Assembly: GCA_023313575.1 (NCBI GenBank)
Contig: JAJTTP010000009.1
Coordinates: forward strand, 1,054,001 to 1,118,000
Source of the DNA: Eutypella sp. D-1
Lineage: Eukaryota > Ascomycota > Sordariomycetes > Xylariales > Diatrypaceae
Length of the DNA: 64,000 bases
Direction: 5' to 3'
Part shown: positions 13,001-24,233 of the stretch, in pieces
Numbering within the stretch: position 1 is the first letter of the stretch
Layout of the letters: each line of letters opens with the position of its first letter
Translations under genes and position numbers: made by a program
Notes under the pieces: model-generated
Told to the model about the DNA's origin: nothing
Database searches by the model: none
Seen by the model: only the letters and a program-made list of their open reading frames with translations

Positions 13001-14838
13001 CAGCATACAACAACTGGCTCGGTAAGGATCGAGGTCTACGCTGCCGACATAAGTGATTCCCAAGTCAAGGTTGAGGTTGTCGTCCAGGATACCGGCTGCG
13101 GGATGAGCGCCAACCAAACAGGTAGGTTCTCCCCTCCAAATCCCACCCCTTATTTTCGTGATTGTGACGAAGCTACTTCCCTGCCACTGCATCACAATTC
13201 AATTTCGATTTGAAGTCATTATCGCCGTGATTGATGCATGGGACTTATGGTCGATCAGCCTTCACTCCGTGAGATTATAATGCTAATCAGAGATCCTCTA
13301 GGCGATTTATTTCAGGATCTAGAGCAAGTCAGCACCGACGTCGGCGAGTCTGCGTTGAGCGAGACCGAGACACCACATGAAAGCCGCACTCTTGGTTTAG
13401 GCCTTGCAGTCGTCGCAAGAATTGTACGGAATATGGATGGCCAGCTCCGTTTAAAGTCCGAAGAGGGTAAGGGCTCGAGATTCGTCATCCAATTACCCTT
13501 CGAGCTGCCGACAGAGGACACACTTAGAAAAGCCGGTGCCAGCAATGCCCATGCAAATTCGAACGTGAACACGGCTTCTGCTTCGATAATAAAGGACGTG
13601 CCCTCAGCCGAACTAGGTGAAGTGATGTTGGTTGATCGCGGCACGCCGACCTCGGTGGATGTCCCCGAGGTCACCCTCACGGAGAAAAATAGCTTCGATG
13701 AAACCAATAGCATAGGCAGCATTCGAAGCGGAGCCAGCAGAGGCAGTGCTCGTAGCAATAAGAGCGACGCAGATCGATTGATAGATGCTATACAAACACC
13801 CCTATCCTTAGGGGAGCCAGACGGATCTCCGTTCCATCTACAGCGTCGTTACTCCAGGGAGCGATATCACAAATCGAGTGATAAACCAACACCATCTCAA
13901 CCTCGCGATAGTCCTGGGTCGCCACTCAAGAGATCGGGGTCAGGGCCCTTTTCAGGACCTCAAGAAAGCACACGCAGATTCCCTGCTGGTCAAGTGAGTC
14001 TCGGCGCTGACCAGGAGCAATCTCAATCGGGTGTACATTACATTACCGACAGCAGGACTCCTATCAGACCTGTGAAGGTACCTGACGAGTATATAGAACA
14101 GCCGGTTGCCCCTCAGGCGGCAGAGTCATCAGGTGTGCTGTTCGAAATCCGCGACGAATCTAGGAAGGACGGGACCCAACCGGCCGGCGAGGAGCCTAGG
14201 CATTTACGAGTGCTAATCGCGGAAGATGACCCTATCAACATGAAGATAATCAAGAAACGTCTCGAAAAAACTGGCCACAAGGTCAATCATGCCGTCAATG
14301 GAGAAGACTGCGCTTCCATGTATAAAGAGGAGCACTCGCACATCGATGTGATACTAATGGATATGCAGGTAAGTTATACAGTCCTTGAGCTACAAATCGA
14401 GCCGCGAGGATACTAATTTGCTTACATCAGATGCCTATTGTAGATGGTCTTAGTAGTACGAAGATCATCAGAGCCTTTGAAAAATCTGACAAGTCCTTAC
14501 AGTTATCACGGTTGGCGACCAAGTATGGGAGGGTACCCATCTTTGCTGTGTCTGCATCTCTCATCGAGAGGGACCGACTGCAGTACATCGAAGCAGGGTT
14601 TGATGGCTGGATACTGAAGCCAATAGACTTCAAAAGGCTTTCTGTCCTTCTAGAGGGCATCTCCAAAGATGACGTCCGTACTGAATGCCTCTATGTTCCG
14701 GGCGAATGGGAACGCGGTGGATGGTTCCTGAGGGGCCCTCTGGAATCTGAAGAGGCTGAAGGACTTCGTAAGACGGATGGTCCAACGAGTGAGGAGGCAG
14801 CTTCGGCAGGGGACTTGGGCGAAATGAATGCAACGTAA
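10084..14838 (+). CDS. phy1: Fungal phytochrome: hybrid sensor histidine kinase
   Basis: A red/far-red light receptor kinase of the Fph family, normally cytoplasmic or nuclear. Exons 10084..12478, 12558..13121, 13302..14368 and 14431..14838 give 1477 residues. All three introns are GT-AG, restore frame and hold TAAT-type branch sites (gctaatga, tgctaatc, tactaat). Domain order: Ser/Pro-rich disordered N-terminus (1-235); PAS with RCEDESIHTPGAVQSFG, whose Cys249 sits where bacterial and fungal phytochromes bind biliverdin; GAF (about 447-620) with the PASDIPRQAR motif and SPIHLKYLANM; PHY (about 630-790); HisKA with NSAHEVRTPLN, phospho-acceptor His827; HATPase_c (about 925-1056) with DTGCGM and GLGLAVV; a low-complexity linker; receiver domain (about 1286-1420) with AEDD, Asp1340 in LMDMQMP and the Lys of LKP. 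All key residues are present, so it should be functional. The symbol follows the fungal family; homologues are also called fphA. Confidence 0.95.
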
Positions 14839-15499
14839 TTCTCTGCGTGATCGCAATCAGCGAAAACGAGCAAGGAAAGGGGTAAACTAAGGCTTTGTAA
14901 CATAGTCCACCTAACTTAGAAAGAGTGCGTACAAATATACACGGCTGTTTGTACAGTTTTATCTATGGCGTGTTCTGTTTATATCATTGGATAGGGGTTA
15001 TTGGTCTTAACACTAGTTGAGTCACGACCTAGCACCATACGCGAGGGGGCGGATTGGAAAAAGAAGTAGTCATTTCAGTAGAGAACCATCATCTATGTAC
15101 ATCGCTCGTTTCATATGCTTCTTTCATACCCATTCCTCCCAGCTCATATTGCACACATTCCGCAAGTACCATTTCGTCCGTAGCCGACATTGCGCCATGT
15201 AGATACCTAAGTAGCTTCGTGAAATCCTTTACCCATGTATATATAACCCGGAAGCCCCCTGTAACCATAACACACCAGTCGTTCGAGCTCCCATTCCTGC
15301 ATGCAGCCCACCAAGTCATCCCGACCCCTAGCCTACCCTGTTTTACACGGGGAAGAATTAGAAAGGTACCGCCCAGAAACCCTAGTAGTCGGGATATGCG
15401 CCCCGTGGGAGGTTGCGGAAAATATTAATAGGGGCTTGGCTCTTGAATAAGCCAAGCCGGCCAGACTAGAATCGACGATACAGTCCATCATTACCATGA
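14839..15499. other. Convergent 3' flanks
   Basis: The 3' end of the phytochrome gene faces the 3' end of the small membrane-protein gene. I see no coding region, RNA gene or marked repeat. Confidence 0.5.
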
Positions 15500-15661
15500 T
15501 CATCTACGATCATCAACAATCTCACTTGACCCTGTGCTAGTTGTCGTCACGGATCCCTGTGTCCGGACAATATGTACTAGTCGGTAAATACCGAATGCGA
15601 TCAAGGCAAGGACGAGGAAGAGGATGATGATGATGATGGCAATGACATCGTTCTTCTTCAT
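15500..15661 (-). CDS. Small single-pass membrane protein (hypothetical)
   Basis: From the ATG at 15661 the frame codes 53 residues: MKKNDV, then a strongly hydrophobic segment of about 22 residues (IAIIIIILFLVLALIAFGIY), then a basic stretch RLVHIVR and a Ser/Thr-rich tail ending SSEIVDDRR. This is a convincing transmembrane helix with a charged flank. Codons upstream of this Met stay open but read as low-quality sequence, so the internal ATG is chosen. I do not recognise the family. It could be the last exon of a longer gene. Function is unknown. Confidence 0.45.
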   Translation of the reverse strand: MKKNDVIAIIIIILFLVLALIAFGIYRLVHIVRTQGSVTTTSTGSSEIVDDRR

Positions 15662-17151
15662 GACTGCGGCGGGGGCGGAAAATGCTGGTCCTGTATCGCT
15701 GGGTGTGCGAGGCCGAGCAAAGTAACAAGCACAAGGTCTCAAGCAGACAGACAAGCACTGCTAAGCGAGCAATGCCGTGATTTGAGAATGAATGAGCCCA
15801 GAGGCTCTTGCGCCGGCTGTAGGAAAAGAGGCACAGAACTGTAAAAGTTGATTGATTAGACACAACTCCTAAGTAAGAATATTCCCCGGTGGCGAGGGGC
15901 TGGGTCTAAACTCACGGGGAATGCTAGGAAGCTCGAGCTCAGACGGAAGAGGTGGTGGGGATGGGTGGTATGTGAAAGCTGACACAAAACGTGGCACTGA
16001 CACTCTGGGGTTGACCGAAAACGCGTTGATAAGCGAAAGCTGAAGCTAAGCGGTCGCAATTGTAGATAGAGTGCAAAGTGCAATGGTGTGTGATTGACAA
16101 GTATTTGGAGCTAGGTTTAACCAAGCGAGTAAAGTCGAATAACCACGGAGCAGCATAAGGTGGAAGTGAAAAAGATAGAAGCAAAGGTAAAGGAACATCG
16201 AAAAGAGAGTATGTAAAGCGGTACAGTACATATACCTCTGGTTGCCCCGCCATCCCTTTTTTATCTGCTGCAAGGAAAGTAAATAGCGAGGCTGGCAAGC
16301 TACTGTGTACTTCTCTAAGTACTTGGTAAACCAGGGGCGGTACTTATGAGCCCCAGCTGGCAGATCTTGGCCAATCGGATGCCCCCATTTCCTAGCTAGG
16401 CCGGTGTAGGTCTGGAGAGAAAGCCAATCAGATACCTGCCAGGTACTTGTCAAAGCGAGGCTGGGTCCCCACTACCTAGGTACCTACCTGGCAAGCAAGC
16501 AATTGCGAATAAGCCAAAAGTGCGCATAACTTGGTGGCTGGGAGCAAAAGCAAACGAGTTTTTTTTTTATACTACTAGATAGGCAGACTGGCTTGATTGT
16601 CAAGACGCGAGAAACATCATACTATAGCTGGTTACGTGTTTATATGAACCCTACGACGATAAATATACAGACTGCAGGCGAGCCCAGTAAATCCGGCCCA
16701 CTGAATTATGTGGTACTGCTATGGTAATCAGCTTAACCAAGGGCTAGTTGCATAAGGCGTCAATATCCGTAGTCGAGAAATCCGGGATGGGGAGGTTTAG
16801 ATTCGATTACCCACGGCGATGACGTCGCTTTGAAGTTCCAGGCAGCCCTGTGACGGTCAGACGCAGCTCTATGTTCATGCGTTCTGTCAGTTCGTGCTCC
16901 CACCTTTCAATGCCCGAGATCCCCTAGCGAGGTTTGCAACCGCAAGAAAACAGATCCATGAACAGCTAGATCGCACACTGACAAGAGCCTTCTGCTCAAA
17001 CTATCATGCTACTAAAGCTATCACCATGTTCACCCGGAACCTTGTTGGCTCACCCTTACTCTCACTATCGAATGCGGTATGACCGCTTTGCACCGCATTC
17101 GAGCGTCTTTTGACCTGCTGTCAGGCTCTACCGCATCGTTTACCTCGGGCC
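15662..17151. other. Intergenic region without a supported gene
   Basis: Upstream DNA of the small membrane-protein gene and the 3' flank of the HP1 gene. Overlapping minus-strand ORFs near 15.86-16.45 kb look like translated UTR or promoter DNA. A perfect TACCTAGGTA occurs at 16473-16482. Confidence 0.5.
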
Positions 17152-18399
17152 TTACTCGCCAGTCGGATCCATGTCCGAGGAGGACTTGACAATCTTGACG
17201 TGCCGTTCATAATATTGGAGCATCTTGGAAAATATGTTAGCATAGGTGACAGCGGCCAGTCCAATCGCACAAAGGGTGGGTTGTAGCTGCGCCGCTTACC
17301 TTTTGAGGGCATCGCTGGTAAATGACCTTAGTGTCGTGTTGAGTCTTGTGGCCATTCTTCCATGTGAGGTAGACAGTAAGCTTGCCCGTCTGCTCATCGT
17401 GGCAGGCGTCGATGGACTCGATCTCATCCTCCCAGGAACCTACGGGAGGCTTCCAAGCGCGGCCGGTCGCTGGTGGAGTCGCTGAAGCAGGATGTCTCCC
17501 GGTACGTCTCTTTCTGGCGCCGTTGGCCGGAGCTGTAGAACTGGGCCGACCACGCTTCTTGGTCTTCATGCCGGCCTTGGCGTCTTGTCTGATCTTTTCC
17601 TCGCCACCAACGCGCCGTAGGTATTCTTGGAGTATTTCGGGAGCGTTCTCCCTGGTTAAGAAGAGGGAATAGTTAGACCAGATTGGAGCGACAATAACTA
17701 GGCATAGCCTTAAGGCATAATGAATGCGGGCAGTGAAATGGATGGAAAAGATATATAAACTCACAGGTTCTCGGCAGGTTCCCAGGTACGATCGGCTTTC
17801 TTCTCATAACCCTCCCACTTGACTTCGTATCTCACGGTGCCCTGTCGCACGAGGCATGGTGAGCAATTCTGTTCTTCTTAAGTTGCGACGATTGTGTTGT
17901 CCGTGGAAAGGAAGAGGATTGCTTACATCTGGATCGACGATGTGGGAGAGAATCTTCTCAACGATGTACCTGAGAAAGTGCGACGTTGGCACACGGTTGT
18001 TAGCCATTTCGATTTCCTCCCGTCTTTCCTGACTTCCCCTTCTTTCCTGTCTTCCTTATATCCCCTATCTTTGCAGGCGCCTTTCTTTTGATCGATGATA
18101 GCGATGCGATATTCCGGTACTTACTCTTCTCCATCGTCGTCGTTTTCGTCTTCGTCTTCATCTTCGTCTTCGGCATCGGCGACATCTTCGTCATGGTCAT
18201 TGTCAAGGTCACCCTTGACAGGCTTGAAAGGTGCCTCCTCCTCATCCTCTTCCCATTGCTCCTCTTCTTTCGGGCTAGTAGAGCTCACACTTTTCCTGCT
18301 GCGCTTGGGTAATATAGTGCTAAGGTCAGGACCGACGTCTGACTGCTCGTCGTCGCTAATCGCTAAATGCCCCAACGAAACCGGCGCGTTAGCCTCCAT
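17152..18399 (-). CDS. hpo: Heterochromatin protein 1 (chromodomain plus chromoshadow domain)
   Basis: A nuclear reader of H3K9 methylation. complement(17152..17223, 17300..17651, 17765..17841, 17927..17969, 18125..18399) gives 272 residues, close to the usual fungal HP1 size. All four introns are GT-AG and preserve frame. Residues 1-92 are acidic, with a long Asp/Glu run. The chromodomain (about 92-150) reads YIVEKILSH...VRYEVKWEGY...DRTWEPAENL, with cage aromatics Tyr93 and Trp115 and a third at Tyr118 or the following Trp. A basic hinge with KKRGRP and RKRR (about 160-185) may bind DNA. The chromoshadow domain (about 204-263) reads SWEDEIESID...LTVYLTWKNGHKTQHD...CPQKMLQYYERHVK. In Neurospora HPO is needed for heterochromatic silencing and DNA methylation of RIP'd DNA. 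The start is not certain: an ATG plus a good donor lies upstream at 18677-18666 and is treated as 5' UTR. The symbol follows Neurospora usage. Confidence 0.93.
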
Positions 18400-20838
18400 T
18401 AAGAAAAACGGGATCTCCAGGTCGTCACCAGGCTGTCACTTGGTCAGACTGGAGGAGAATTGAATTGAGGAGCTAAAGAAGCGGGTCTATGGTCTATAAG
18501 GGAGGGTATGTGGTGTGGTTGCGATGGGGGAGAAAAAAAAAAGAAGAAGAGGCATGATCGGGGCGCGCGCGTTTGCGAATGATTGCGAATAGATGCGATA
18601 CGTTTGAATATTGGAACATTCAGAATAGATTATTGACATTGAACCTTTGGTAGAGAACGCGACTTACCGGGTGGCATGATGGAATGGTGAGAGAACGTTT
18701 GAAAGTGGGGAGGGGGGGGGTGATAAAAAGAAAAAAAAAAAGAAAAAAAAAAGAAAAAAAGGGCCGGTAAGAAGGTTGAGAGTTGTCGGGTGTATACTAT
18801 GTTGTAGATGTTGTAGATGTTTTGTTGCGGGTTGTTGGTTAAGAATTGCTAGGGCTACTTGAAAAGTCGCGGGTTTCTACCTCTTCTGCCCGGCCTATCT
18901 AGGTACCTACATATGTACCTACATGGTGGGAAGTCGGGGAAGTCCATCTGAGTGAGATCACACACCCGGCACCCGGACTGCTGGGGCAGATACAAGTAAG
19001 TACATACCTACCAGGTAGGTAGGTACTTACTCTAGGGGTCCAGTTGCAAGTAACCATGATTACGGGATAGATGCATAATATGTCCACCTAGCCACCGTAG
19101 TAGTGGCCGGGTAAGTCCTCCGTATGTAGGTACCTAAGCAGGAACAACCAGCAGGGGAGCAAGGGAGCAAGGGAAGGAGGTAAGTAAGTGGATAAGCTAC
19201 CAGCTTAATACCTCCATACCTACCTAGGTACATACCTAAGTAGGTTAATATCCTATATATCCCTACCCACCTTCTAGAAGAACCTTAACAATTCATATCC
19301 AAATAGACTTACCTTACTCTACCCGTAGGTAAGAAGTAAAGTAAATCCGGCAAATGCCTAAGTCAATGCCTAAGTGAACCTGGGATTAGGTAGAGATGGA
19401 TTACGTATTCTCACCGCAGATACCGACCGTTCAATACCTATTCAGGTACTGCTCGTGATGAAAATGAAAACGCGTTGGTGGATCCAGGGCTACCTACACT
19501 AACTAATACTAAGTATATCTGCACAAGTATACAGTACCTCTTATAATACCTTTTCCAATTGGTGTTTAGCTGGACTGAGATGGCGCGGAATTGGCGTGTT
19601 CTCCTATTAGATTGCGGGAACTAACTAATTCTGTATTGGCTTGTTCTGTTAGCTCCTGCAACCCCCTGAACGATCAAAGTACACCAAAATACTGCAAAAT
19701 GCTGCAAAATACTACCTAGAGGTAGGTATATATTCCATACTACTCCATACTACCTAAGTATGTACGGAGTACGGATCTAGGAGAAAAGAAAGCTCCTCCA
19801 GCGCTCCCCCATGTGGTCGGAATATTCCACCCCCCATTCAAGGTTACTCTCTATTCCTTAACTTTACTACTAGGTAACGAGATCAAGAACGAGAACAAGA
19901 AACACATCTGACACAGTAAGAAACGAAATCAAGTCTTACGGGCATCTAGAAAAAAAAAAGGAAAGAAAAAAAAGGCGAAGCGAGTTGAAACGAATAAAAA
20001 ACGAAGGAAGGCATATACTCATTATTATTAGTAGTAGTACTGTTTACTTTTTCAGTTACTACCTAGTTACCGGATCTCTTCTCTTCTTCTTCTTCTTCTT
20101 CTTCTTCTTTTTTTTTTTTTTTTTTGGTTTGGCCTCCTCCTCCCTTCGTTAAGCAAGCCAGCTAAGCTACCTACCTACCTACCTACCTACTAAGTAGCCA
20201 ACTACTTAGCCAGCCGAACCATTTCCCCCTTTTATATATTCTTTCTATCTTGTCTATCTGCCTGCCTGCCTGCCTCTCTCTCTCCCTCTCTCTTCCTCTC
20301 CCTTTACGAAGTATTGATCATCCCGCGTAGGCGTCATTTACTACTACACATTCATATTATATCAAATCGTTCCGCGCTGTCTCCGTCCGTTCTCCGCCAA
20401 TCACTCCTCTCCCCCAAATCTATTACTTCACTTCCCCCCCCCCCCCTTCCCTCCCCCCCTTTTCCATCCCGACAACTATCTCTTCATCTATAGGAGTAAA
20501 TAGGAGAAGGATTCAGCAGATCGAAAAGTCATCTGCGAGCTCCGAAGTGAATGGGGGAGCTTCAATTCCTATTACTGGGGGCTGCTGCGGCACATTGATT
20601 TGTCTCGTCCTCGCTCGCCCTCAGTCGTCATAAGGACCTACGAAGTATATCATCATCGTAATCGCTTTTCTTCTATACCGCCCCGGAATTACCCTCACCG
20701 CGCGTCCGCACCTGATATAGTTGTTCCGTCGATCCGATACGACTCGATAGGATCCGACACCGTCCGATACAATACTACATTACACCACACCACTCCACAC
20801 CACTCCATCATATTATATATAATTTATTACCTCGAGCC
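18400..20838. other. Divergent promoter region rich in microsatellites and TAGGTA motifs
   Basis: The HP1 gene and the CPYC/coiled-coil gene diverge from this 2.4-kb space. It holds A-rich tracts at 18.73-18.77 kb, many TACCTA/TAGGTA units (18.89-18.93, 19.00-19.03, 19.12-19.25 and 19.70-19.76 kb, with a perfect TACCTAGGTA at 19221-19230), a CTT run followed by a T run at 20.08-20.13 kb, a (CTAC)n run near 20.17 kb, a (CTGC)n/CT-rich tract near 20.26-20.30 kb and a C run near 20.44 kb. No ORF is supported. Confidence 0.65.
20085..20126. repeat. (CTT)n followed by poly-T tract
   Basis: A CTT trinucleotide run passing directly into a long T run, visible in the sequence. It lies about 0.7 kb upstream of the next gene's ATG. 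Confidence 0.9.
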
Positions 20839-23144
20839 ATGTCTGAGGTGGGAAGCAACGGTAATGGTAACGGCAACGGCAACGGCAATAGCAACAGCAA
20901 CGGTAATGGAACCGGTAACGGTATCGGTAGCGGTATCGGTAGCGGAAATGGAGACATGAACAGCAATGGTACCGTCGAGCCTTCGGGGGATGCCAGGAAA
21001 AGTGCCCCTAAAGATAGATCCTGTCCCTATTGCGGTCAAGCCTTCACCTCGTCTTCTCTCGGTAGGCATCTAGATCTTTATATCAAGGAGAAAAACCCGA
21101 AAGCTCCCGACGGTATTCATGATGTTGATGCCATCCGGAAGCTGCGGGGAAGTATCACCAGGCGTCAACCCCGAGGTTCCTTGACGCGTCGTGATGCCTC
21201 TACTCCCGGTACACCCACCGCCTCCTCTACACCATCCGCGAGAAAGAGTCCGCTACCTGACCGGTCCGGCCGGCCTCAGCTTCGTGGCCAGGGTTCGGCT
21301 TCTGCTATACCCAAGGACGGCCAATTTGTCGTCGATCATCAGAATCACCAAACTCACCAGCCTCACCAGACTCCGAAATACCCCTTTCAACCAACCTGGA
21401 TGGCTACTGGCGTCATTAATGACATACCTCCGCATAACAACAATACCAATGGCGATTTCCGGAACGGTTGGGATGACTACGCAAGTCAAGACTCGTCCAC
21501 GACAGCCAATACCACGACACGGCCGGGTATACAACGTGTCCCCAGCACCAGGGTTGCTCAGAAGGCCCAGCTCGACGCGAGGCAACGACTATCCGACGCG
21601 ATGGACACAGCCAAGGCTGCCGAGTTGGCATTGAGGGAGGTCTTGGGGTCTCTGAGGGCTGCCCAGTGAGTGTCTCGAAATTATTCCCCTTATAATCCCC
21701 CCCCCCCTTCTCCCTTTGTTTTTTTTGGTCAACTACTAACGCAACCATCGACACGTGTGTGTGTCTGTGTCTCTATGTGTTTAGGCAGCATATTGATATG
21801 AACTCATTACCGTTCGATTTCGATCCCCTCTCGCTCGACTTCCCCGCCCTAACCATCCAATGTCTTCAGGCGCCGCCAACCCTGTTCTCTTCCACGCCCC
21901 ATCCAACCTCGACCTCGTGGTCCATACAGCCTCCCGCCCAAAAACAATACGAGGCCTTGCGCGGATACTTTCAGGAGGAGTTCCGCAAGTGGAGGATAGC
22001 CTGCGCCACGGCCACCACGGCCACAGTGGAAGAGTTTACCTATCCTCCGCCTGACACACCCTATCCTCAAGATATGCAGGATAATGTTAGAAAGGCAGAA
22101 CAAGCCGCCTCATCCCTGGAGAGACAGGTTGATGAACATCTTCAGTCCGCGTACCATGTGTGGGAACAATTGTCACCCCAGCGAAGGAGTGAGCTATGGG
22201 GCCTGGAACTAGCAAGGGGGGTGGGACGGAGACAGAAAGACGTTGGGAAGCTGAAAGAGACGAATCGCCTACTAAAGCAAGAGTGTGCGAACCTCAAGCA
22301 ACAGGTCGAGCAGCTCAACCGCCTACAACAACCGAGGGAGTTCAGAATCATGTCCCCAGCCACCATCCCGGTCGACGAGACCATCATCGCCTACTTGTCG
22401 GCCACAGGCGCCAAGGAACGCCGGGGTACTGGCATTATTATGGATGACCGTCATCTGGATCTGAATGGCCTCGTCTCCCGGGCCATCGAGCGGTGGAAGT
22501 CAGTGATCGCTTTGTCAAAGGGAGGCGGTATGACTGCTCAAAGGTCGTTAGACCAGACAAGCCCCATCCCGACACCCACAAGCGCCACCGCCAACCCGAC
22601 GGCGATCCCCACGACCCAAAACAAGCATCCTAACCAGGCAAGCCAGTCTATTCACAATACAAGGGATACATTGGATGCCGTGGTCGGCAATGGTGAAACC
22701 GGAACTATAGTAACCCCAATGACGGGAACTTCAACGACGACGGCGCCGCCGGCCATGGCAAGCGCCACAACTACCGCCGACGAGGATAACAGCGATCAGG
22801 ATGCCGATGCAGAGATGGACGAGGATGATCAGTTCGCTCCCGCGCCGGTCGTCGAAAAACCCCAAATTTGCACACAGCAGCAGCAGCCACAGCTCGAAGT
22901 ATCACAGACCCGAAACCACAACCAGTGTCTGCCGTCGAACACTGATGTGCGATTCGTCAACAGTAACAACCATGGTACTAGAATCGCCGGTATGCGCCAG
23001 CCCATACCCAACTTGAACTCGGCGACTGTCATGCAGGCTCGTAACCGCCCTCCGCACAGTACCGGTATCGGGATGATGAATAGTGGCGATTACGGCCCAG
23101 TTGTCCCGAGTGTAGGGGGCGGCGATCCGATGTATATGGACTAG
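20839..23144 (+). CDS. Conserved-looking fungal protein with a CPYC zinc-finger-like motif and coiled coil
   Basis: Exons 20839..21665 and 21785..23144 give 728 residues. The 119-bp intron (gtgagt...ttag) joins ...LRAAQ to QHIDMNSLPF in frame. Residues 8-40 are an Asn/Gly/Ser low-complexity run from repeated GGTAAC-type codons. Next comes SCPYCGQAFTSSSLGRHLDLYIKEKNP with Cys62, Cys65, His77 and a later His94, resembling a C2H2-type metal site with unusual spacing, followed by a basic RKLRGSITRRQPRGS. Exon 2 holds a long helical segment (about 350-460) with heptads (LKETNRLLKQECANLKQQVEQLNRL), then a variable Thr/Pro- and Asp/Glu-rich tail with a short Gln run. I know of no function. Zinc or nucleic acid binding is inferred from the motif only. 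Confidence 0.85.
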
Positions 23145-24233
23145 CGAGTTTGTATTTTGCACACAGCAAGAAGAAGATAGGAAAAGTGAAAAAAAAGAGA
23201 TATAGTTCGCGGCGTAACGGAGGGTTTCCCTGGGATAAGCATAGGTTGATGTGGGTTTACATGGTTTTGGCTAGAGCGATAGAAGCATATAGATAAACGG
23301 TGTAAGAAAACAGGCAAATCGATTTATTACATCAAGAAGACCACAGTTACATAGGCTATGTTATATTATGTTTGTCCTGTACCTCCTTTTCCACCGCTCG
23401 CTCCCCTAAACCCGAGGTTTTGCCCTTCTATAACTGTTAATAACCCTTCGGGGGGGGGGGGGGGGGGGTTGCATCCAGGACGATGGACAAATATTCCCCT
23501 GCGACCCCAAATGACTTCGGGCTAGCCCAGGAGCACGGCGAGTACACCGATGTCGGGACGCCAAAAAGGGAGGGCGCGTGCTGTGGCGACTACGGCGACG
23601 GCATGTGCAGTATTCATTTGGATGCCGCCAGAGTGAGAGTGCAGCAGGAATATTAAGAGGGCATATGCGAGCCCGTGGGCGTCTCCGGGGCCCCCATCAC
23701 CTCTCAGTCCTATGCCCTGTAAACCATGGCAAGTTATTAATAAAGTTCTAAGGAGCAGGCGACCAGGATTCTCTATTTGCTTTGTTATACAGCTAAAATC
23801 TTTTGAAAGAGGGGAGCGGAGTTCAGACAAGCGATAACTCCGAAAACCGGTTTGTGCTCAAGGGAAACCGTTGGAACTGATGCAACATATATGTTGTAGT
23901 TTTGACAACTTACGATGCGTTCATTAGATATAAGCTATAGGATTTAGGAATGTTGGGACTTTGGCACTGTTCCTAAACACCCGTACCTAATATCAGTGTC
24001 TCGCAGCTTTTAACGCACGGAGGAATCATAACTACCTTGCACCATCCAGGACGGAGGGACTGAATACACTCCGGTGACATCTCCACCGTCTTTTATTCTC
24101 CATGACCGCTCTGCTCTTCCCTTTGAAGCGTGTGCTCCATAAGGTCAAACTTTCCTTTCCTTTCCTTAAACAAGACCGACCTCTTATTCGCACCTACGCT
24201 GACATCATTACAGGGCTTTGCCAACGTACTAAC
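23145..24233. other. Intergenic region
   Basis: The 3' flank of the CPYC/coiled-coil gene plus unassigned DNA up to the LINE insertion. A run of 19 G lies at 23450-23468. A minus-strand ORF at 23522-23830 has a hydrophobic segment but no recognisable domain and is not called. Confidence 0.5.
23450..23468. repeat. Poly-G run of 19
   Basis: An uninterrupted G tract seen directly. Such tracts are prone to length error in sequencing. Confidence 0.95.

Noticed and set aside
15856..16453. Overlapping minus-strand ORFs upstream of the small membrane protein
   Set aside because: They lack ATG-led, intron-consistent models and look like translated UTR or promoter DNA.
23522..23830. A 102-codon minus-strand ORF with a hydrophobic stretch and a possible acceptor site before GIGLRGDG
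   Set aside because: No recognisable domain and no matching upstream exon could be found; kept as doubtful.
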